Part shown: positions 38,049 through 46,676 of the stretch, in pieces
Layout of the letters: each line of letters starts with the position of its first letter
Numbering within the stretch: position 1 is the stretch's first letter
Source: Sporichthya brevicatena
GTDB taxonomy: Bacteria; Actinomycetota; Actinomycetes; Sporichthyales; Sporichthyaceae
Direction of reading: 5' to 3'
NCBI RefSeq assembly: GCF_039525035.1
Contig: NZ_BAAAHE010000005.1
Location: forward strand, 25,930-73,639
DNA: 47,710 nucleotides
Translations under genes and position numbers: made by a program
Notes under the pieces: model-generated
The model's database searches: none
What the model was told of the DNA's origin: nothing
Seen by the model: only the letters and a program-made list of their open reading frames with translations

Positions 38049-38909
38049 GTGTCGGATCTGCTCGTCGACGGTGCGTGGCTCGCGAGCCGGCTCGGTTCGG
38101 ACGACCTCGTCGTCCTGGACTGCTCCGTCACGAACGTGATCCACGAGGGCGGCGGTTTCGAGCTCCGCAGCGGGCGTGAGGTGTGGGAGCAGGGGCACAT
38201 CCCCGGCTCGCAGCACGTCGACCTGCTCGCCGACCTGTCGGACCGGAACTCGCCGATCCCGCTGATGGCGCCGCCGGTCGACCAACTGCGCGCGGCGCTC
38301 GTGGCGGCCGGTGTGGCGGACGGCCGGCAGGTCGTCCTCTACGACAACAACCTCAACCTGTGGTCCACGCGGGTCTGGTTCATGCTGCGCGCGGTGTCGG
38401 TCGACGCGGTGGTGCTCGACGGCGGCTGGCAGTCCTGGACGGCCCAGGACCGGCCGGTCGAGACCGGCGCGGGGGCTCCGGTGGTGCCCGGCACGCTCAC
38501 GCTCACCCCGCGGCCGACGCTGTTCGTCGGCAAGGACGACGTGCGCGCGAGCCTCGACGACTCCTCGACCTGCCTGATCGACGCGCTCCAGGCGGAGGTC
38601 TTCCGCGGCGAGCGGCAGGACTACGCCCGCCCCGGCCACATCCCGGGCGCGCGGAACGTCCCGTACCCCGACCTCGTCGACCACGAGACGCACCGCTTCC
38701 TGCCGCTGGAGGAGCTGTGGGCGAAGTTCGCGCACGCGCAGGCGGACTCGGCCGAGCGTGTGATCACCTACTGCGGCGGGGGAGTGGCCGCCTCGGCCGC
38801 GGCCTTCGTGCTGCAGCGACTCGGCGTCGAGAACGTCTCGGTCTACGACGGCTCGATGATGGAGTGGAGCTCCGACCCCGAGCTCCCGCTGGTGACCGGC
38901 GAGAGCTGA
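38049..38909 (+). CDS. Two-domain sulfurtransferase (rhodanese / MPST type)
   Basis: This 286-residue protein uses the GTG at 38049, five bases after GGAGG; a TTG three bases earlier is less likely. It has two rhodanese folds. The first is inactive-like, and the second has the catalytic Cys242 in YCGGGVAAS. The CGGGVAAS loop is nearer to thiosulfate sulfurtransferases than to the CGSGVT loop of MPST. It closes the operon and may supply sulfur for iron-sulfur or detoxification needs. It faces a TetR gene convergently. Confidence 0.88.
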   Translation: MSDLLVDGAWLASRLGSDDLVVLDCSVTNVIHEGGGFELRSGREVWEQGHIPGSQHVDLLADLSDRNSPIPLMAPPVDQLRAALVAAGVADGRQVVLYDNNLNLWSTRVWFMLRAVSVDAVVLDGGWQSWTAQDRPVETGAGAPVVPGTLTLTPRPTLFVGKDDVRASLDDSSTCLIDALQAEVFRGERQDYARPGHIPGARNVPYPDLVDHETHRFLPLEELWAKFAHAQADSAERVITYCGGGVAASAAAFVLQRLGVENVSVYDGSMMEWSSDPELPLVTGES

Positions 38910-38952
38910 CAGCCCGTCAGCCCGCGGGTCGGGCAGCGGGTCAGTCAGTCGG

Positions 38953-39570
38953 TCAGCCGGCCGGCTGCCGCAGGGCGGCGATGACGTAGGTCGACATCCA
39001 GTCGCGGATGCGGTCGTCGTCGAGGCCGAAGCCGGCGGCGTTCTCCACCAGGGCGAACTGGGCGAACATGATCCACTGGATCAGCTCGTCCAGCGGGCGG
39101 TCGGTGCGCAGGCCGTGGTGCTCCTGTGCGTCGGTGAGCAGGGGGGTCCAGAACTCGCCGAGAATCGCGAGCACCCGCTCGGACTCCAGGAACATCGGCG
39201 TCAGTTGCGCGAATTCGGCGTCGACGAGCAGCCGCACGTACGGATTGGCGAGGGACTCCGCCACCGTCAGGTACGCGGCGTGGGCGATCCGGTCCAGGCC
39301 GCGGCCGCGCAGCCGGCGGCGGGTGCTGTCGAGGATCTGCTGCACCTGCCGGGCGACGACCTCGAGGATGAGGTCGTCCTTCGACGCGAAGTAGTAGTAG
39401 ACCGTCGGGCGCGAGACGCCGAGCGCGTTCGCGACGTCGTCCATGTTGGTCGCGCGGATGCCCTGCTTCTCGAAGCAGGCGAGCGCGGCGTCGTGGATGC
39501 GCGTCCGCGGGTCGTTGCCAAGGGCCGACTTCGGACCGCGCTTGCGGCCCCCGCTCCCGTCGTCCCCCAT
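38953..39570 (-). CDS. TetR family transcriptional regulator
   Basis: This 205-residue protein has a helix-turn-helix MDDVANALGVSRPTVYYYFASK (key ALGVSRPTVYYYF) at about residues 38-58. It is divergent from the alcohol dehydrogenase gene with a long 328-bp gap, in which the palindrome at 39702-39718 is a candidate site. The 43-bp space to the rhodanese gene has no clear hairpin. It is a second local regulator of the alcohol dehydrogenase/ligase operon. Confidence 0.9.
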   Translation of the reverse strand: MGDDGSGGRKRGPKSALGNDPRTRIHDAALACFEKQGIRATNMDDVANALGVSRPTVYYYFASKDDLILEVVARQVQQILDSTRRRLRGRGLDRIAHAAYLTVAESLANPYVRLLVDAEFAQLTPMFLESERVLAILGEFWTPLLTDAQEHHGLRTDRPLDELIQWIMFAQFALVENAAGFGLDDDRIRDWMSTYVIAALRQPAG

Positions 39571-39622
39571 GGCGGTGAGTTTAGGGCTGCCCGCCGGCGC
39601 CGACGGCAGCCGAATCGAAATA

Positions 39623-39652
39623 TTGACAGTCGCACCTATAAGTCAGTATTTA
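39623..39652 (+). promoter_or_regulatory. Promoter TTGACA-N18-TATTTA
   Basis: A consensus -35 TTGACA (39623-39628) is followed 18 bases later by TATTTA (39647-39652). The inverted pair TGAC...GTCA lies across the -35 and spacer. It faces the alcohol dehydrogenase gene about 240 bp away. Confidence 0.45.
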
Positions 39653-39701
39653 TGGAGCACAACGAAACCCACGTCACGTAACGTCCCAGGTCAGGCGCGA
39701 G

Positions 39702-39718
39702 TTACCTACGCGTAGTAA
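39702..39718. promoter_or_regulatory. Near-palindrome TTACCTACGCGTAGTAA
   Basis: The central ten bases CTACGCGTAG are a perfect palindrome; with one base gap the symmetry extends to TTAC and GTAA. It lies between the TetR start and the second promoter. It may be the operator of the adjacent TetR protein. Confidence 0.4.
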
Positions 39719-39777
39719 GTGCCCGCTCGCTTCGGGTGAAGATGTCCGGAACGTGTCCGGCGTTCCCGGTTCGCCCG

Positions 39778-39821
39778 TTGACGACGTGGACATGTCTCCT
39801 TAGACTAAAGCCTGTAGGTTT
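39778..39821 (+). promoter_or_regulatory. Alcohol dehydrogenase promoter with shared operator
   Basis: TTGACG (39778-39783), 17 bases and TAGACT (39801-39806) make a good -35/-10 pair. GCCTGTAGGTTT (39810-39821) covers the start point. The CCTGTAGGT nonamer is identical at 30201-30209. The position over the start point fits repression. Confidence 0.65.
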
Positions 39822-39898
39822 CATCGGCGTTGCTGCGGACGCCATCCCGACGATCACCCGTTCGGGGGCACCGCGGCCAGCAGTGAGGGGTCACCAGG

Positions 39899-41014
39899 GT
39901 GACGATCACGTCGAGGGCAGCTGTCCTCTTCGAAGCACCGGGGGAATGGGAGATCGTCGAGGTTCAGGTCGACGAACCCAAGGAGCACGAGGTGCTCGTC
40001 CGCTACGTGACCGCGGGTCTCTGCCACTCCGACGACCACGTCGCCAAGGGTGACGTGCCGATGGCGCACCTGCCGATGTGCGGTGGCCACGAGGGCGCCG
40101 GCATCGTCGAGGCCGTCGGCCCCGGTGTCCGCAACCTGCAGCCCGGTGACCACATCATCGCGGCGTTCATCCCGAGCTGTGGCCACTGTCGCTGGTGTGC
40201 GAGCGGGATGCAGAACCTCTGCGACAACGGCGCCTTCATGATGATGGGCACCCAGCTCGACGGCACGTTCCGCATGCACCACAAGGGTCAGGACGTCGCG
40301 CAGACCTCCCTGGTCTCCACGTTCTCCGAGTACGCCGTCATCCCCGAGTGGGGGGCGCTGAAGATCGACAAGGACCTGCCGCTGCAGTCCGTCGCGCTCC
40401 TCGGCTGCGGTGTCCCCACCGGGTGGGGTTCGGCCGTCAACGCCGCGCAGGTCCGCCCCGGTGACGTCGTCATCGTCATGGGCACCGGCGGCATCGGCAT
40501 CAACGCCGTCCAGGGTGCGAAGCACGCGGGTGCGGCGCGAATCATCGCCGTCGACCCGGTGCAGTTCAAGCGCGAGAGCGCACTGAAGCTCGGCGCCACC
40601 GACGCGGTCGAGAACATGACTCAGGCGACCGACCTCGCGCAGTCCCTGACGAACGGTCAGGGCGCTGACTCGGCCATCGTCACCGTCGGTGTCGCCAAGG
40701 GCGAGCACGTCGGCCAGGCCTTCGCCTCGGTCCGCAAGGCCGGCACCGTCGTGCTCACCGCGGTCTCGAACATCGACGAGTCGAACATCCCGGTCAATCT
40801 CTTCGAGATGGCCATGTTCCAGAAGCGGATCCAGGGCGCGCTGTTCGGGATGATGTCGCCGCAGGCCGCGATTCCGCACTTCTTGAACCTGTACAAGCAG
40901 GGCCAGCTGCACCTCGACGAGCTCGTCTCGAAGCGGTACCCGCTGGAGCAGATCAACACTGCGTACGCCGACATGCACGCGGGCACCAACATCCGTGGAG
41001 TGGTGGACTTCTGA
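39899..41014 (+). CDS. Zinc-dependent alcohol dehydrogenase, NDMA-dependent type
   Basis: This 371-residue enzyme uses a GTG start. The catalytic-zinc segment is GLCHSDDH with GGHEGAG, and the structural-zinc loop has CGHCRWCASGMQNLC. CGVPTGWGSAVNAA and VMGTGGIGINAVQGAKHAGA form the nucleotide-binding part. The length and these segments match the NDMA-dependent alcohol dehydrogenases (Rxyl_3153/TIGR03989 family), which are linked to mycofactocin as redox carrier. It ends by sharing one base with the ligase start. An alcohol from P450 or Rieske oxidation is a likely substrate. Confidence 0.93.
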   Translation: MTITSRAAVLFEAPGEWEIVEVQVDEPKEHEVLVRYVTAGLCHSDDHVAKGDVPMAHLPMCGGHEGAGIVEAVGPGVRNLQPGDHIIAAFIPSCGHCRWCASGMQNLCDNGAFMMMGTQLDGTFRMHHKGQDVAQTSLVSTFSEYAVIPEWGALKIDKDLPLQSVALLGCGVPTGWGSAVNAAQVRPGDVVIVMGTGGIGINAVQGAKHAGAARIIAVDPVQFKRESALKLGATDAVENMTQATDLAQSLTNGQGADSAIVTVGVAKGEHVGQAFASVRKAGTVVLTAVSNIDESNIPVNLFEMAMFQKRIQGALFGMMSPQAAIPHFLNLYKQGQLHLDELVSKRYPLEQINTAYADMHAGTNIRGVVDF

Positions 41015-42540
41015 TGGCAGCGACCCTGGTCTCGGCGCTCCGGTGGTGGGCGCGTACCCGCGGCGACGACGCGGCGTGGATCCTCGAGGACGACACGGTC
41101 TCCTTCCGTACCGCGCAGGACTGGACCTCCCGCATCGGTGAGGACCTCGTCGCCCGCGGCGTGCAGCCGGGCGACCGCGTCGGCGTCCTCGGCGGCAACT
41201 CGCTCGAGTGGGCCGCGGCCGCTCTCGGCGTCCTCAAGGCCGGCGGCGTCGTGGTTCCGCTCAACCCGCGTCTGGTCGGGCCGGAGCTGCACAAGATCCT
41301 CTCGACCGCCGGCGCCACGGCCGTGATCCACGAGCCCGCCTTCGAGCCGGTGCTCAAGGAGGTCGTCGGGATGGGGCTGGAGCTCCAGACCATCGCCCTC
41401 GACGCCGTCGCTGACGTCCGCCCCGAGGCGGGCGCGGACCCGAACGACTTCGTCGTCGACGTCGACCCCGAGGCCCCGGCCATGGTGATCTTCACCAGCG
41501 GCTCGACCGGCCTGTCCAAGGGCGTCATCTGCACGAACCGTCAGCTGCTCTCGATCGCCTTCGAGGCCAGCCTGACCGAGGAGGGCATGCGGCCGGGCGG
41601 TACGACCCTGCTCGTCCTCCCGCTCGCCTTCACGCCGGGTCTCGTCTGGGGCCTGTCGCTCTCGGCGATCCTCGGCACCACGCTCGTCGTGGAGAAGACG
41701 CTCGACCCGACCCGCGCCGTCGACCTGATCGAGAAGCACAAGGTCGGCGCCCTGTTCGGTGTCCCGCTCATCTTCGGCGCCATCGCCTCGGCCCCGAACT
41801 TCGCGAGCGCCGACCTCTCCTCGCTGACGTCCGCGTTCACCGGCGGCGCCCCCGTGCCCGTGCCGCTGCTCCAGGCCTGGGGCAGCAAGGGTGTGAAGCT
41901 CCGTCAGATCTACGGCATGACCGAGGCCGGCGGCGTCGCGACCGCCACCCTCGTCAAGGACGCCGACCAGCACCCCGACTCGTGCGGCCACGGCTCGGTC
42001 TTCACCGAGTTCCGCATCGTCGACGCCGAGGGCAACCCGTGTGCGCCCGGCGAGAACGGCGAGATCCTGCTCCGCGGCCCGGGCATGACGCCGGGCTACT
42101 GGGGCGACGAGGAGACCACCGCGCAGGCCATCCGCGACGGCTGGATCCACAGCGGCGACCTCGGCACCACGACCGAGGACGGTCGGCTCAAGTTCGTCGA
42201 CCGGCTCAAGGACCTGATCATCACCGGCGGCATCAACGTCTCCCCGGTGGAGATCGAGCAGGTCATCGCGGCGATCCCCGGTGTGACCGAGGTCGCGGTG
42301 ATCAGTGCGCCGGACGAGAAGTTCGGTGAGACGCCGGCTGCGATCCTCTTCGCGGACGGTTCGGTGACCGTGGAAGCGGTCGTCGAGCGGTGCAACGAGC
42401 AGCTGTCCAGCTACAAGGTCCCGCGGTACGTCGTGCTCTCCGAGGAGCCGCTCGCCAAGCTCCCCAACGGGAAGCTCGCCAAGGTCGCCATCCGCGAGCA
42501 GTACGCGGATGTCGCAACGACGCATCCAAAGGTTCGCTAA
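41014..42540 (+). CDS. AMP-forming acyl-CoA synthetase (class I adenylate-forming)
   Basis: This 508-residue ligase has the P-loop VIFTSGSTGLSKG, the YGMTEAGG adenylate motif, GWIHSGDLGT and the C-terminal hinge region DRLKDLIITGGINVSPVEIE. The C-terminal LPNGKLAKVAIRE lysine, which is needed for adenylation, is present. It should convert a carboxylic acid, probably the product of the aldehyde dehydrogenase, to its CoA thioester. It is co-translated with the alcohol dehydrogenase (TGATG). Confidence 0.94.
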   Translation: MAATLVSALRWWARTRGDDAAWILEDDTVSFRTAQDWTSRIGEDLVARGVQPGDRVGVLGGNSLEWAAAALGVLKAGGVVVPLNPRLVGPELHKILSTAGATAVIHEPAFEPVLKEVVGMGLELQTIALDAVADVRPEAGADPNDFVVDVDPEAPAMVIFTSGSTGLSKGVICTNRQLLSIAFEASLTEEGMRPGGTTLLVLPLAFTPGLVWGLSLSAILGTTLVVEKTLDPTRAVDLIEKHKVGALFGVPLIFGAIASAPNFASADLSSLTSAFTGGAPVPVPLLQAWGSKGVKLRQIYGMTEAGGVATATLVKDADQHPDSCGHGSVFTEFRIVDAEGNPCAPGENGEILLRGPGMTPGYWGDEETTAQAIRDGWIHSGDLGTTTEDGRLKFVDRLKDLIITGGINVSPVEIEQVIAAIPGVTEVAVISAPDEKFGETPAAILFADGSVTVEAVVERCNEQLSSYKVPRYVVLSEEPLAKLPNGKLAKVAIREQYADVATTHPKVR

Positions 42541-42569
42541 ACCCGCACGCTCTCGGTTCCCTCGACGGA

Positions 42570-42594
42570 TTATCTGTCGAATACCTTTAGATAA
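42570..42594. promoter_or_regulatory. Candidate operator upstream of the second surface-protein gene
   Basis: TTATCT and AGATAA form an inverted repeat with a 13-base spacer. The element contains ACCTTTAGAT, similar to the ACCTnnAGg half-type seen elsewhere. A TANNNT match (TACCTT, 42582-42587) lies within it but without a good -35. Confidence 0.35.
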
Positions 42595-42636
42595 ACCCCC
42601 CGATCTTCACCGCACGGCACGAAGGGACCCCCACCC

Positions 42637-43923
42637 ATGAGCGGTAAGCACAAGCGAGCCAAGTTCGCCGGAAGCCGGCGGCGGGTCGCGGCGACGGCGA
42701 TTGCCACGGTGCTCACCCCGGCGGCTGCCACGTTCGGCGCCCCGGCCGCCTCCGCCGCCCCGGCGGAGGAGGACCCGTTCGGTGCGGTATCGGACTTCGG
42801 TTCGGGCACGTACGCCGGCAAGGCGTCCGCGGACGGTGTCCGTGCGACGGTCGCGCTGCGTGACTACCTGATCATCGAGGACTTCGTCGACGGCGGCGGT
42901 CCGACCGCTCAGGCGGCGCTGGACAGCCTCGGGGAGAGCACGGCGTACTCCTCGCTCCCGTACCCGGGTGCGACCGGTGTGGCCCTGCCCGGTCTGGTCT
43001 CGACGCTGTCGGGCAAGTCGGTTCCCTCGTACCCGTTCTACGTGTCGAGCCAGAACCCCTCGAACCCGACCGAGACGGTCCGTCAGCCCGGCTACCTGAT
43101 GCACGCCGAGTCGGCGGCCGAGCGGTCCGCCGCGCAGACCCAGCTGGGCTCGTCGACGAACACCGGTGAGGAGCTGGGCACCTTCGCCAACGCGAGCGTG
43201 GACTTCGTCGGGGGGACGATCACCTCGCTCGGTGAGGCGCGCACCCGCCTGGCGGTCGGGCCGGTGCAGCTCAACGGTGCCTTCTCCCGCGCGGTCGTGA
43301 CGGTCGCCCCGGGCGGCAAGATCACCAAGTCCTCGACGTTCGAGACCGCGCTGCGCATCGGCAACACCGTCATCGGCGTGACCGACAAGGGTCTGGTCGT
43401 CGGCGACCAGAACGCTCCGCTGGACCCGGCCCGCCAGGTCGAGCAGGCCGTCACCCAGGCCGGCGTGACGGTCAAGTTCCTCCCGGCGGTCGAGACCGCG
43501 GACTCGATCCTGTCCTCCGGGCTGGAGATCAGCCTGGTCCAGGCGATCCCGAACGTCGGCACCGCCAAGGGCGTCGTCAGCTACATCATCGGCCGCACGT
43601 TCGCGCAGGCGACCGCGTCCGGCTTCACCTCGGGTGCGACCGGGACCGGCACGCCGCTCCCGGCGAACGAGACCCCCGCGGCCCCGGCCGCTCCGGTGGC
43701 GGGTGTGCCGTCGCTCGGTGACGTCGACGCGGGTGCCCTCCCGGAGGCCCTGCCCGGCGCGCTCCCCGGCGCCGTCGCCGGCGGTGCTCCGGTGCCGACC
43801 GCGAACTTCGTGAACGCCGGCATCGCCCAGCCCAAGCTGACCGAGCTGGAGTTCTACCCGATCCTCGCCGCGATCGTTCCGATCCTGCTGCTGGCGGCCG
43901 TCGGTGCCCGCCGCTTCGTGTAG
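42637..43923 (+). CDS. Secreted, membrane-anchored surface protein (choice-of-anchor P-like)
   Basis: This 428-residue protein has a basic start and signal peptide (cleavage near ASA|AP, about residue 40). A Ser/Thr/Gly-rich beta-type domain follows, then an Ala/Pro-rich region and a C-terminal helix (about 408-424) ending in ARRFV. It shares layout and segments (VLPDG-like/VDFVGG..., KITKSSTFET versus KPVTSLQVHT, GLRI/GLVV strands) with the protein at 4968. It is followed by two small membrane proteins and a Liv importer, the mirror of the first cluster. Its partners suggest a surface component of the uptake system. Confidence 0.82.
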   Translation: MSGKHKRAKFAGSRRRVAATAIATVLTPAAATFGAPAASAAPAEEDPFGAVSDFGSGTYAGKASADGVRATVALRDYLIIEDFVDGGGPTAQAALDSLGESTAYSSLPYPGATGVALPGLVSTLSGKSVPSYPFYVSSQNPSNPTETVRQPGYLMHAESAAERSAAQTQLGSSTNTGEELGTFANASVDFVGGTITSLGEARTRLAVGPVQLNGAFSRAVVTVAPGGKITKSSTFETALRIGNTVIGVTDKGLVVGDQNAPLDPARQVEQAVTQAGVTVKFLPAVETADSILSSGLEISLVQAIPNVGTAKGVVSYIIGRTFAQATASGFTSGATGTGTPLPANETPAAPAAPVAGVPSLGDVDAGALPEALPGALPGAVAGGAPVPTANFVNAGIAQPKLTELEFYPILAAIVPILLLAAVGARRFV

Positions 43924-43987
43924 CCGGCACTGCGTGTGATCGCCGGCCCTTTAGACCTCCGAACCGAACCGATCTGAGGACCCGAAG

Positions 43988-44347
43988 ATGGAATTCGTGA
44001 AGTGGTGCCGCCTGCAGTGGGACCGGGCCTTGTCCGTGGCGGCGATCCTCGCCGGTGTTGTTCTCGTCATCCTGGGCTGGATCGGCGTCTCTGACACCCC
44101 GTACATCGCCAAGCAGGTGCCGTTCGTCGTCTCGTACGGCATCGGTGGCCTCGTGCTGATCATCATCGGCTCGACGCTGTGGCTGTCGGCGGACATGAAC
44201 GACGAGTGGCGCACGCTCGACCGCCTCGAAGAGGCGCAGCGGGCCAACATCGTCGACCGTTCTGAGCTGACGGCTCTTCAGGACCGTCTGCGCGCGCTGG
44301 AGAGCCGCGCGGACGCCCGGGCGTCCGAGCTCAGCCGTTCCCACTGA
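43988..44347 (+). CDS. Small two-helix membrane protein
   Basis: This 119-residue protein has helices at about residues 15-35 and 43-65, and a polar, probable coiled-coil tail (EWRTLDRLEEAQRAN, LQDRLRALESRADARA). It is a paralogue of the protein at 6328. TGAGGA lies nine bases before the ATG. Its stop overlaps the next start (TGATG). Confidence 0.8.
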   Translation: MEFVKWCRLQWDRALSVAAILAGVVLVILGWIGVSDTPYIAKQVPFVVSYGIGGLVLIIIGSTLWLSADMNDEWRTLDRLEEAQRANIVDRSELTALQDRLRALESRADARASELSRSH

Positions 44348-44664
44348 TGGCTGGGAGCACGGTTCTGTCGCGTAGCGCGGGAGCCGGAAGCCGGGCCGCC
44401 GGACGGCGCCGGCCGGGTTCACCGCCCAGCCTGATCGCCGCGGCGATCCCGGGTGCGCTCGGTGTGCTGCTTCTGATCCTGGGCTGGATCTCGGTCAGCG
44501 GTGAAGCCGCGTTCGACGATCAGCAGTCCGGCCTGAACATCGCGATCCTCGGCGCGCTCGTCGTGCTGATCGGGTGCGGGTTCTACCTGTTCATGTTCCG
44601 CCGTCGCATCCAGCGCCGCATGCGTGCGGTGCGGAGCTCGGTCTTCGGGGAGGAGGAGGACTGA
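44347..44664 (+). CDS. Small two-helix membrane protein
   Basis: This 105-residue protein has an Arg/Gly-rich N-terminus, helices at about 29-49 and 60-82 and a basic tail (RRRIQRRMRAVR). The LLLILGWISVSGE segment resembles the LGWIGVSD of its neighbour, so the two probably arose by duplication. Its stop overlaps the permease ATG (TGATG), which ties the pair to the transporter. Confidence 0.8.
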   Translation: MAGSTVLSRSAGAGSRAAGRRRPGSPPSLIAAAIPGALGVLLLILGWISVSGEAAFDDQQSGLNIAILGALVVLIGCGFYLFMFRRRIQRRMRAVRSSVFGEEED

Positions 44665-46676
44665 TGGACACCTGGTTGCCCTTCGTCGTCATCGGCATCA
44701 CTGCCGGTGCGATCTACGGTCTGGCCGGCGTCGGCCTCGTCCTCACCTACCGGACCTCCGGCGTCTTCAACTTCGCCCACGGTGCGCTCGCGACCGCCGG
44801 CGTGTACCTGTTCTACGAGCTCTCGGTTCAGCGCTCCTGGCCATGGTGGCTGGCCGCGATCGTCTGTGTGGCAGTTTTCGGTGTGCTGATGGGCCTGGCG
44901 CTCGAACAGGTCGCGCGCCGGTTGGCCAAGGCACCCGCGTCGGTCATCGTCGTCGCGACCGTCGGCATCCTGCTGATCATTCAGGGCGCCGCCGCCGAGC
45001 GGTACGGCTCGCAGACGATCACCATCGACCAGTTCCTGCCGACGGACACCTTCGACATCTCCGTCTCGGTCGGTTACGACCAGCTGATCACCACGCTCGT
45101 GGGTGTCGCGATCGCCGCCGGCCTCGCGATCCTGCTCGGCCGGACCCGCATCGGTATCGCGATGCGCGGTGTGGTCGACGACTCGGACCTGATGGAGCTG
45201 ACCGGTCTGTCCGGCCCGGCGATCCGCCGGTTCGCCTGGATGATCGGTGGTTCGGTCGCGGTCGTCTCGGGCATCCTGCTCGCTCCGACCATCGGTCTGG
45301 ACCCGGTCCGTCTGACCTACCTGGTCGTCCAGGCCTTCGGTGCCGCGGCCATCGGTCGCTTCCGCAGCCTGCCGTGGACGTTCATCGGCGGTCTGATGAT
45401 CGGCGTCGCCGCCGCGATCGGGCAGAAGCTCGAGGCGGAGAACTCCGCGCTGCTGGGTCTGCCGGCCTCGGTGCCGTTCATCGCCCTGTTCGTGATGCTG
45501 ATCGTCGCCGGCAAGCGCGGTCTGCCCACCCCGGCGCCGGTGCGCCGTCAGCAGCCGGAGACCTTCACCCCGCTCCCGCTGGGTGTCCGTGCGGGCTTCG
45601 GCCTGGCGCTCGGCGTGCTGGTGATCGCCCTGCCGGGCCTGGTGGACGCCCGTCTGCCGGTCTTCACCCAGGCCGTCGGTCTGGCGATCATGTTCATGTC
45701 GCTGTCACTGCTGGTGAAGATGTCGGCGCAGGTTTCGCTGTGTCAGGCCGCCTTCGTCGCCGTCGGTGCGGTCGCGTTCTCCCGCCTGTCGACCGAGGCG
45801 CACCTGCCCTGGCTGCTGGCGCTGATCGGCGCGGGTCTGATCACGGTCCCGCTCGGCATCATCGTCGCGCTGCCGGCGGTTCGGCTGGCCGGTATCTACC
45901 TGGCGCTGGCGACGTTCGCGTTCGGCCTGCTGATGGAGAACCTGATCTACCGCAAGGGGATCATGTTCCCCCAGGGTGGTGTGCGCGAGGCTCCGCGGCC
46001 GAACATCCCCGGGTCGGGGGAGGCCAGCGACAAGGAGTTCTTCTACATCGCGGTCGCGATCCTGGTTGCGGTCATCGTCGCCGTCATCGTGCTGCAGCGC
46101 TCGCGTCTGGGTCGCCTGCTCCGCGCCATGGCGGACTCGCCGCTGGCGCTGTCGACCTACGGCACCGGCACCACGACCACGCTCATGCTGCTGTTCGCGA
46201 TTTCGGCGTTCTTCGCCGGCATCGCCGGTGGCGTGCTCGCGGTCGGCACCGGCGCCGCCGGTCCGGGTGGTCTCGGGTCGCTGCAGTCGCTGCTGTGGGT
46301 CGCGATCATCTCGATCACCGGGTCGAACCTGATCCGGTCCTCGATCATCGCGGCGCTGCTGCTGGCGGTCATGCCCTCCTACGTGACCGAGCTGAACCCG
46401 AACTACCAGTCGATCATGTTCGGCGTCGCCGCCGTCCTGGTCGCGCTGCTCGCCGCCAAGGAGTTCGACCCGGTCGCGTGGATCCGCGAGAACCTCGCCA
46501 CCTCCGCCCGCATCGGCACCCGGGGCCCGATCCCGAGCCGGGCCGCGGACGGCGGTTGGCGCCGGGCCGCGAGCTCGCGCCAGCCCGTTGCGGCGGCGGC
46601 CGCGCGGCGGGCTGCCGGTGAGGGCGAGGACGACGACCAGCCGATCGAGCTCGCATCGACGGGAGGCTCCCGATGA
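44664..46676 (+). CDS. Fused LivH-LivM branched-chain-type ABC permease
   Basis: This 670-residue membrane protein joins a LivH half (about 1-290, GAIYGLAGVGLVLTYRTSGVFNFAHGALA, key FNFAHG) to a LivM half (about 305-610, SAQVSLCQAAFVAVG and VRLAGIYLALATFAFG). An Arg/Ala-rich cytoplasmic tail follows. The cluster at 1372-3416 keeps the two as separate genes. Two ATPases follow, but no binding-protein gene lies within the window part of this cluster. The N-terminal methionine is the ATG overlapping the upstream stop. Confidence 0.93.
   Translation: MDTWLPFVVIGITAGAIYGLAGVGLVLTYRTSGVFNFAHGALATAGVYLFYELSVQRSWPWWLAAIVCVAVFGVLMGLALEQVARRLAKAPASVIVVATVGILLIIQGAAAERYGSQTITIDQFLPTDTFDISVSVGYDQLITTLVGVAIAAGLAILLGRTRIGIAMRGVVDDSDLMELTGLSGPAIRRFAWMIGGSVAVVSGILLAPTIGLDPVRLTYLVVQAFGAAAIGRFRSLPWTFIGGLMIGVAAAIGQKLEAENSALLGLPASVPFIALFVMLIVAGKRGLPTPAPVRRQQPETFTPLPLGVRAGFGLALGVLVIALPGLVDARLPVFTQAVGLAIMFMSLSLLVKMSAQVSLCQAAFVAVGAVAFSRLSTEAHLPWLLALIGAGLITVPLGIIVALPAVRLAGIYLALATFAFGLLMENLIYRKGIMFPQGGVREAPRPNIPGSGEASDKEFFYIAVAILVAVIVAVIVLQRSRLGRLLRAMADSPLALSTYGTGTTTTLMLLFAISAFFAGIAGGVLAVGTGAAGPGGLGSLQSLLWVAIISITGSNLIRSSIIAALLLAVMPSYVTELNPNYQSIMFGVAAVLVALLAAKEFDPVAWIRENLATSARIGTRGPIPSRAADGGWRRAASSRQPVAAAAARRAAGEGEDDDQPIELASTGGSR

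Larger units (their letters stand above)
39571..39898. promoter_or_regulatory. 328-bp regulatory gap between TetR and alcohol dehydrogenase genes
   Basis: This is the only gap over 300 bp. It is AT-richer than its surroundings at 39615-39665. It holds a TTGACA promoter, a palindrome, a second promoter with the shared operator and a nine-codon open frame (39652-39681) with no support as a gene. After the second promoter a ~78-base 5' leader precedes the GTG at 39899. The leader contains GGGGCACC but no recognised riboswitch. Confidence 0.5.

Noticed and set aside
39652-39681. Nine-codon open frame after a promoter, as a leader peptide
   Set aside because: The ATG lies within the -10 box, there is no ribosome-binding site and no attenuator hairpin follows.
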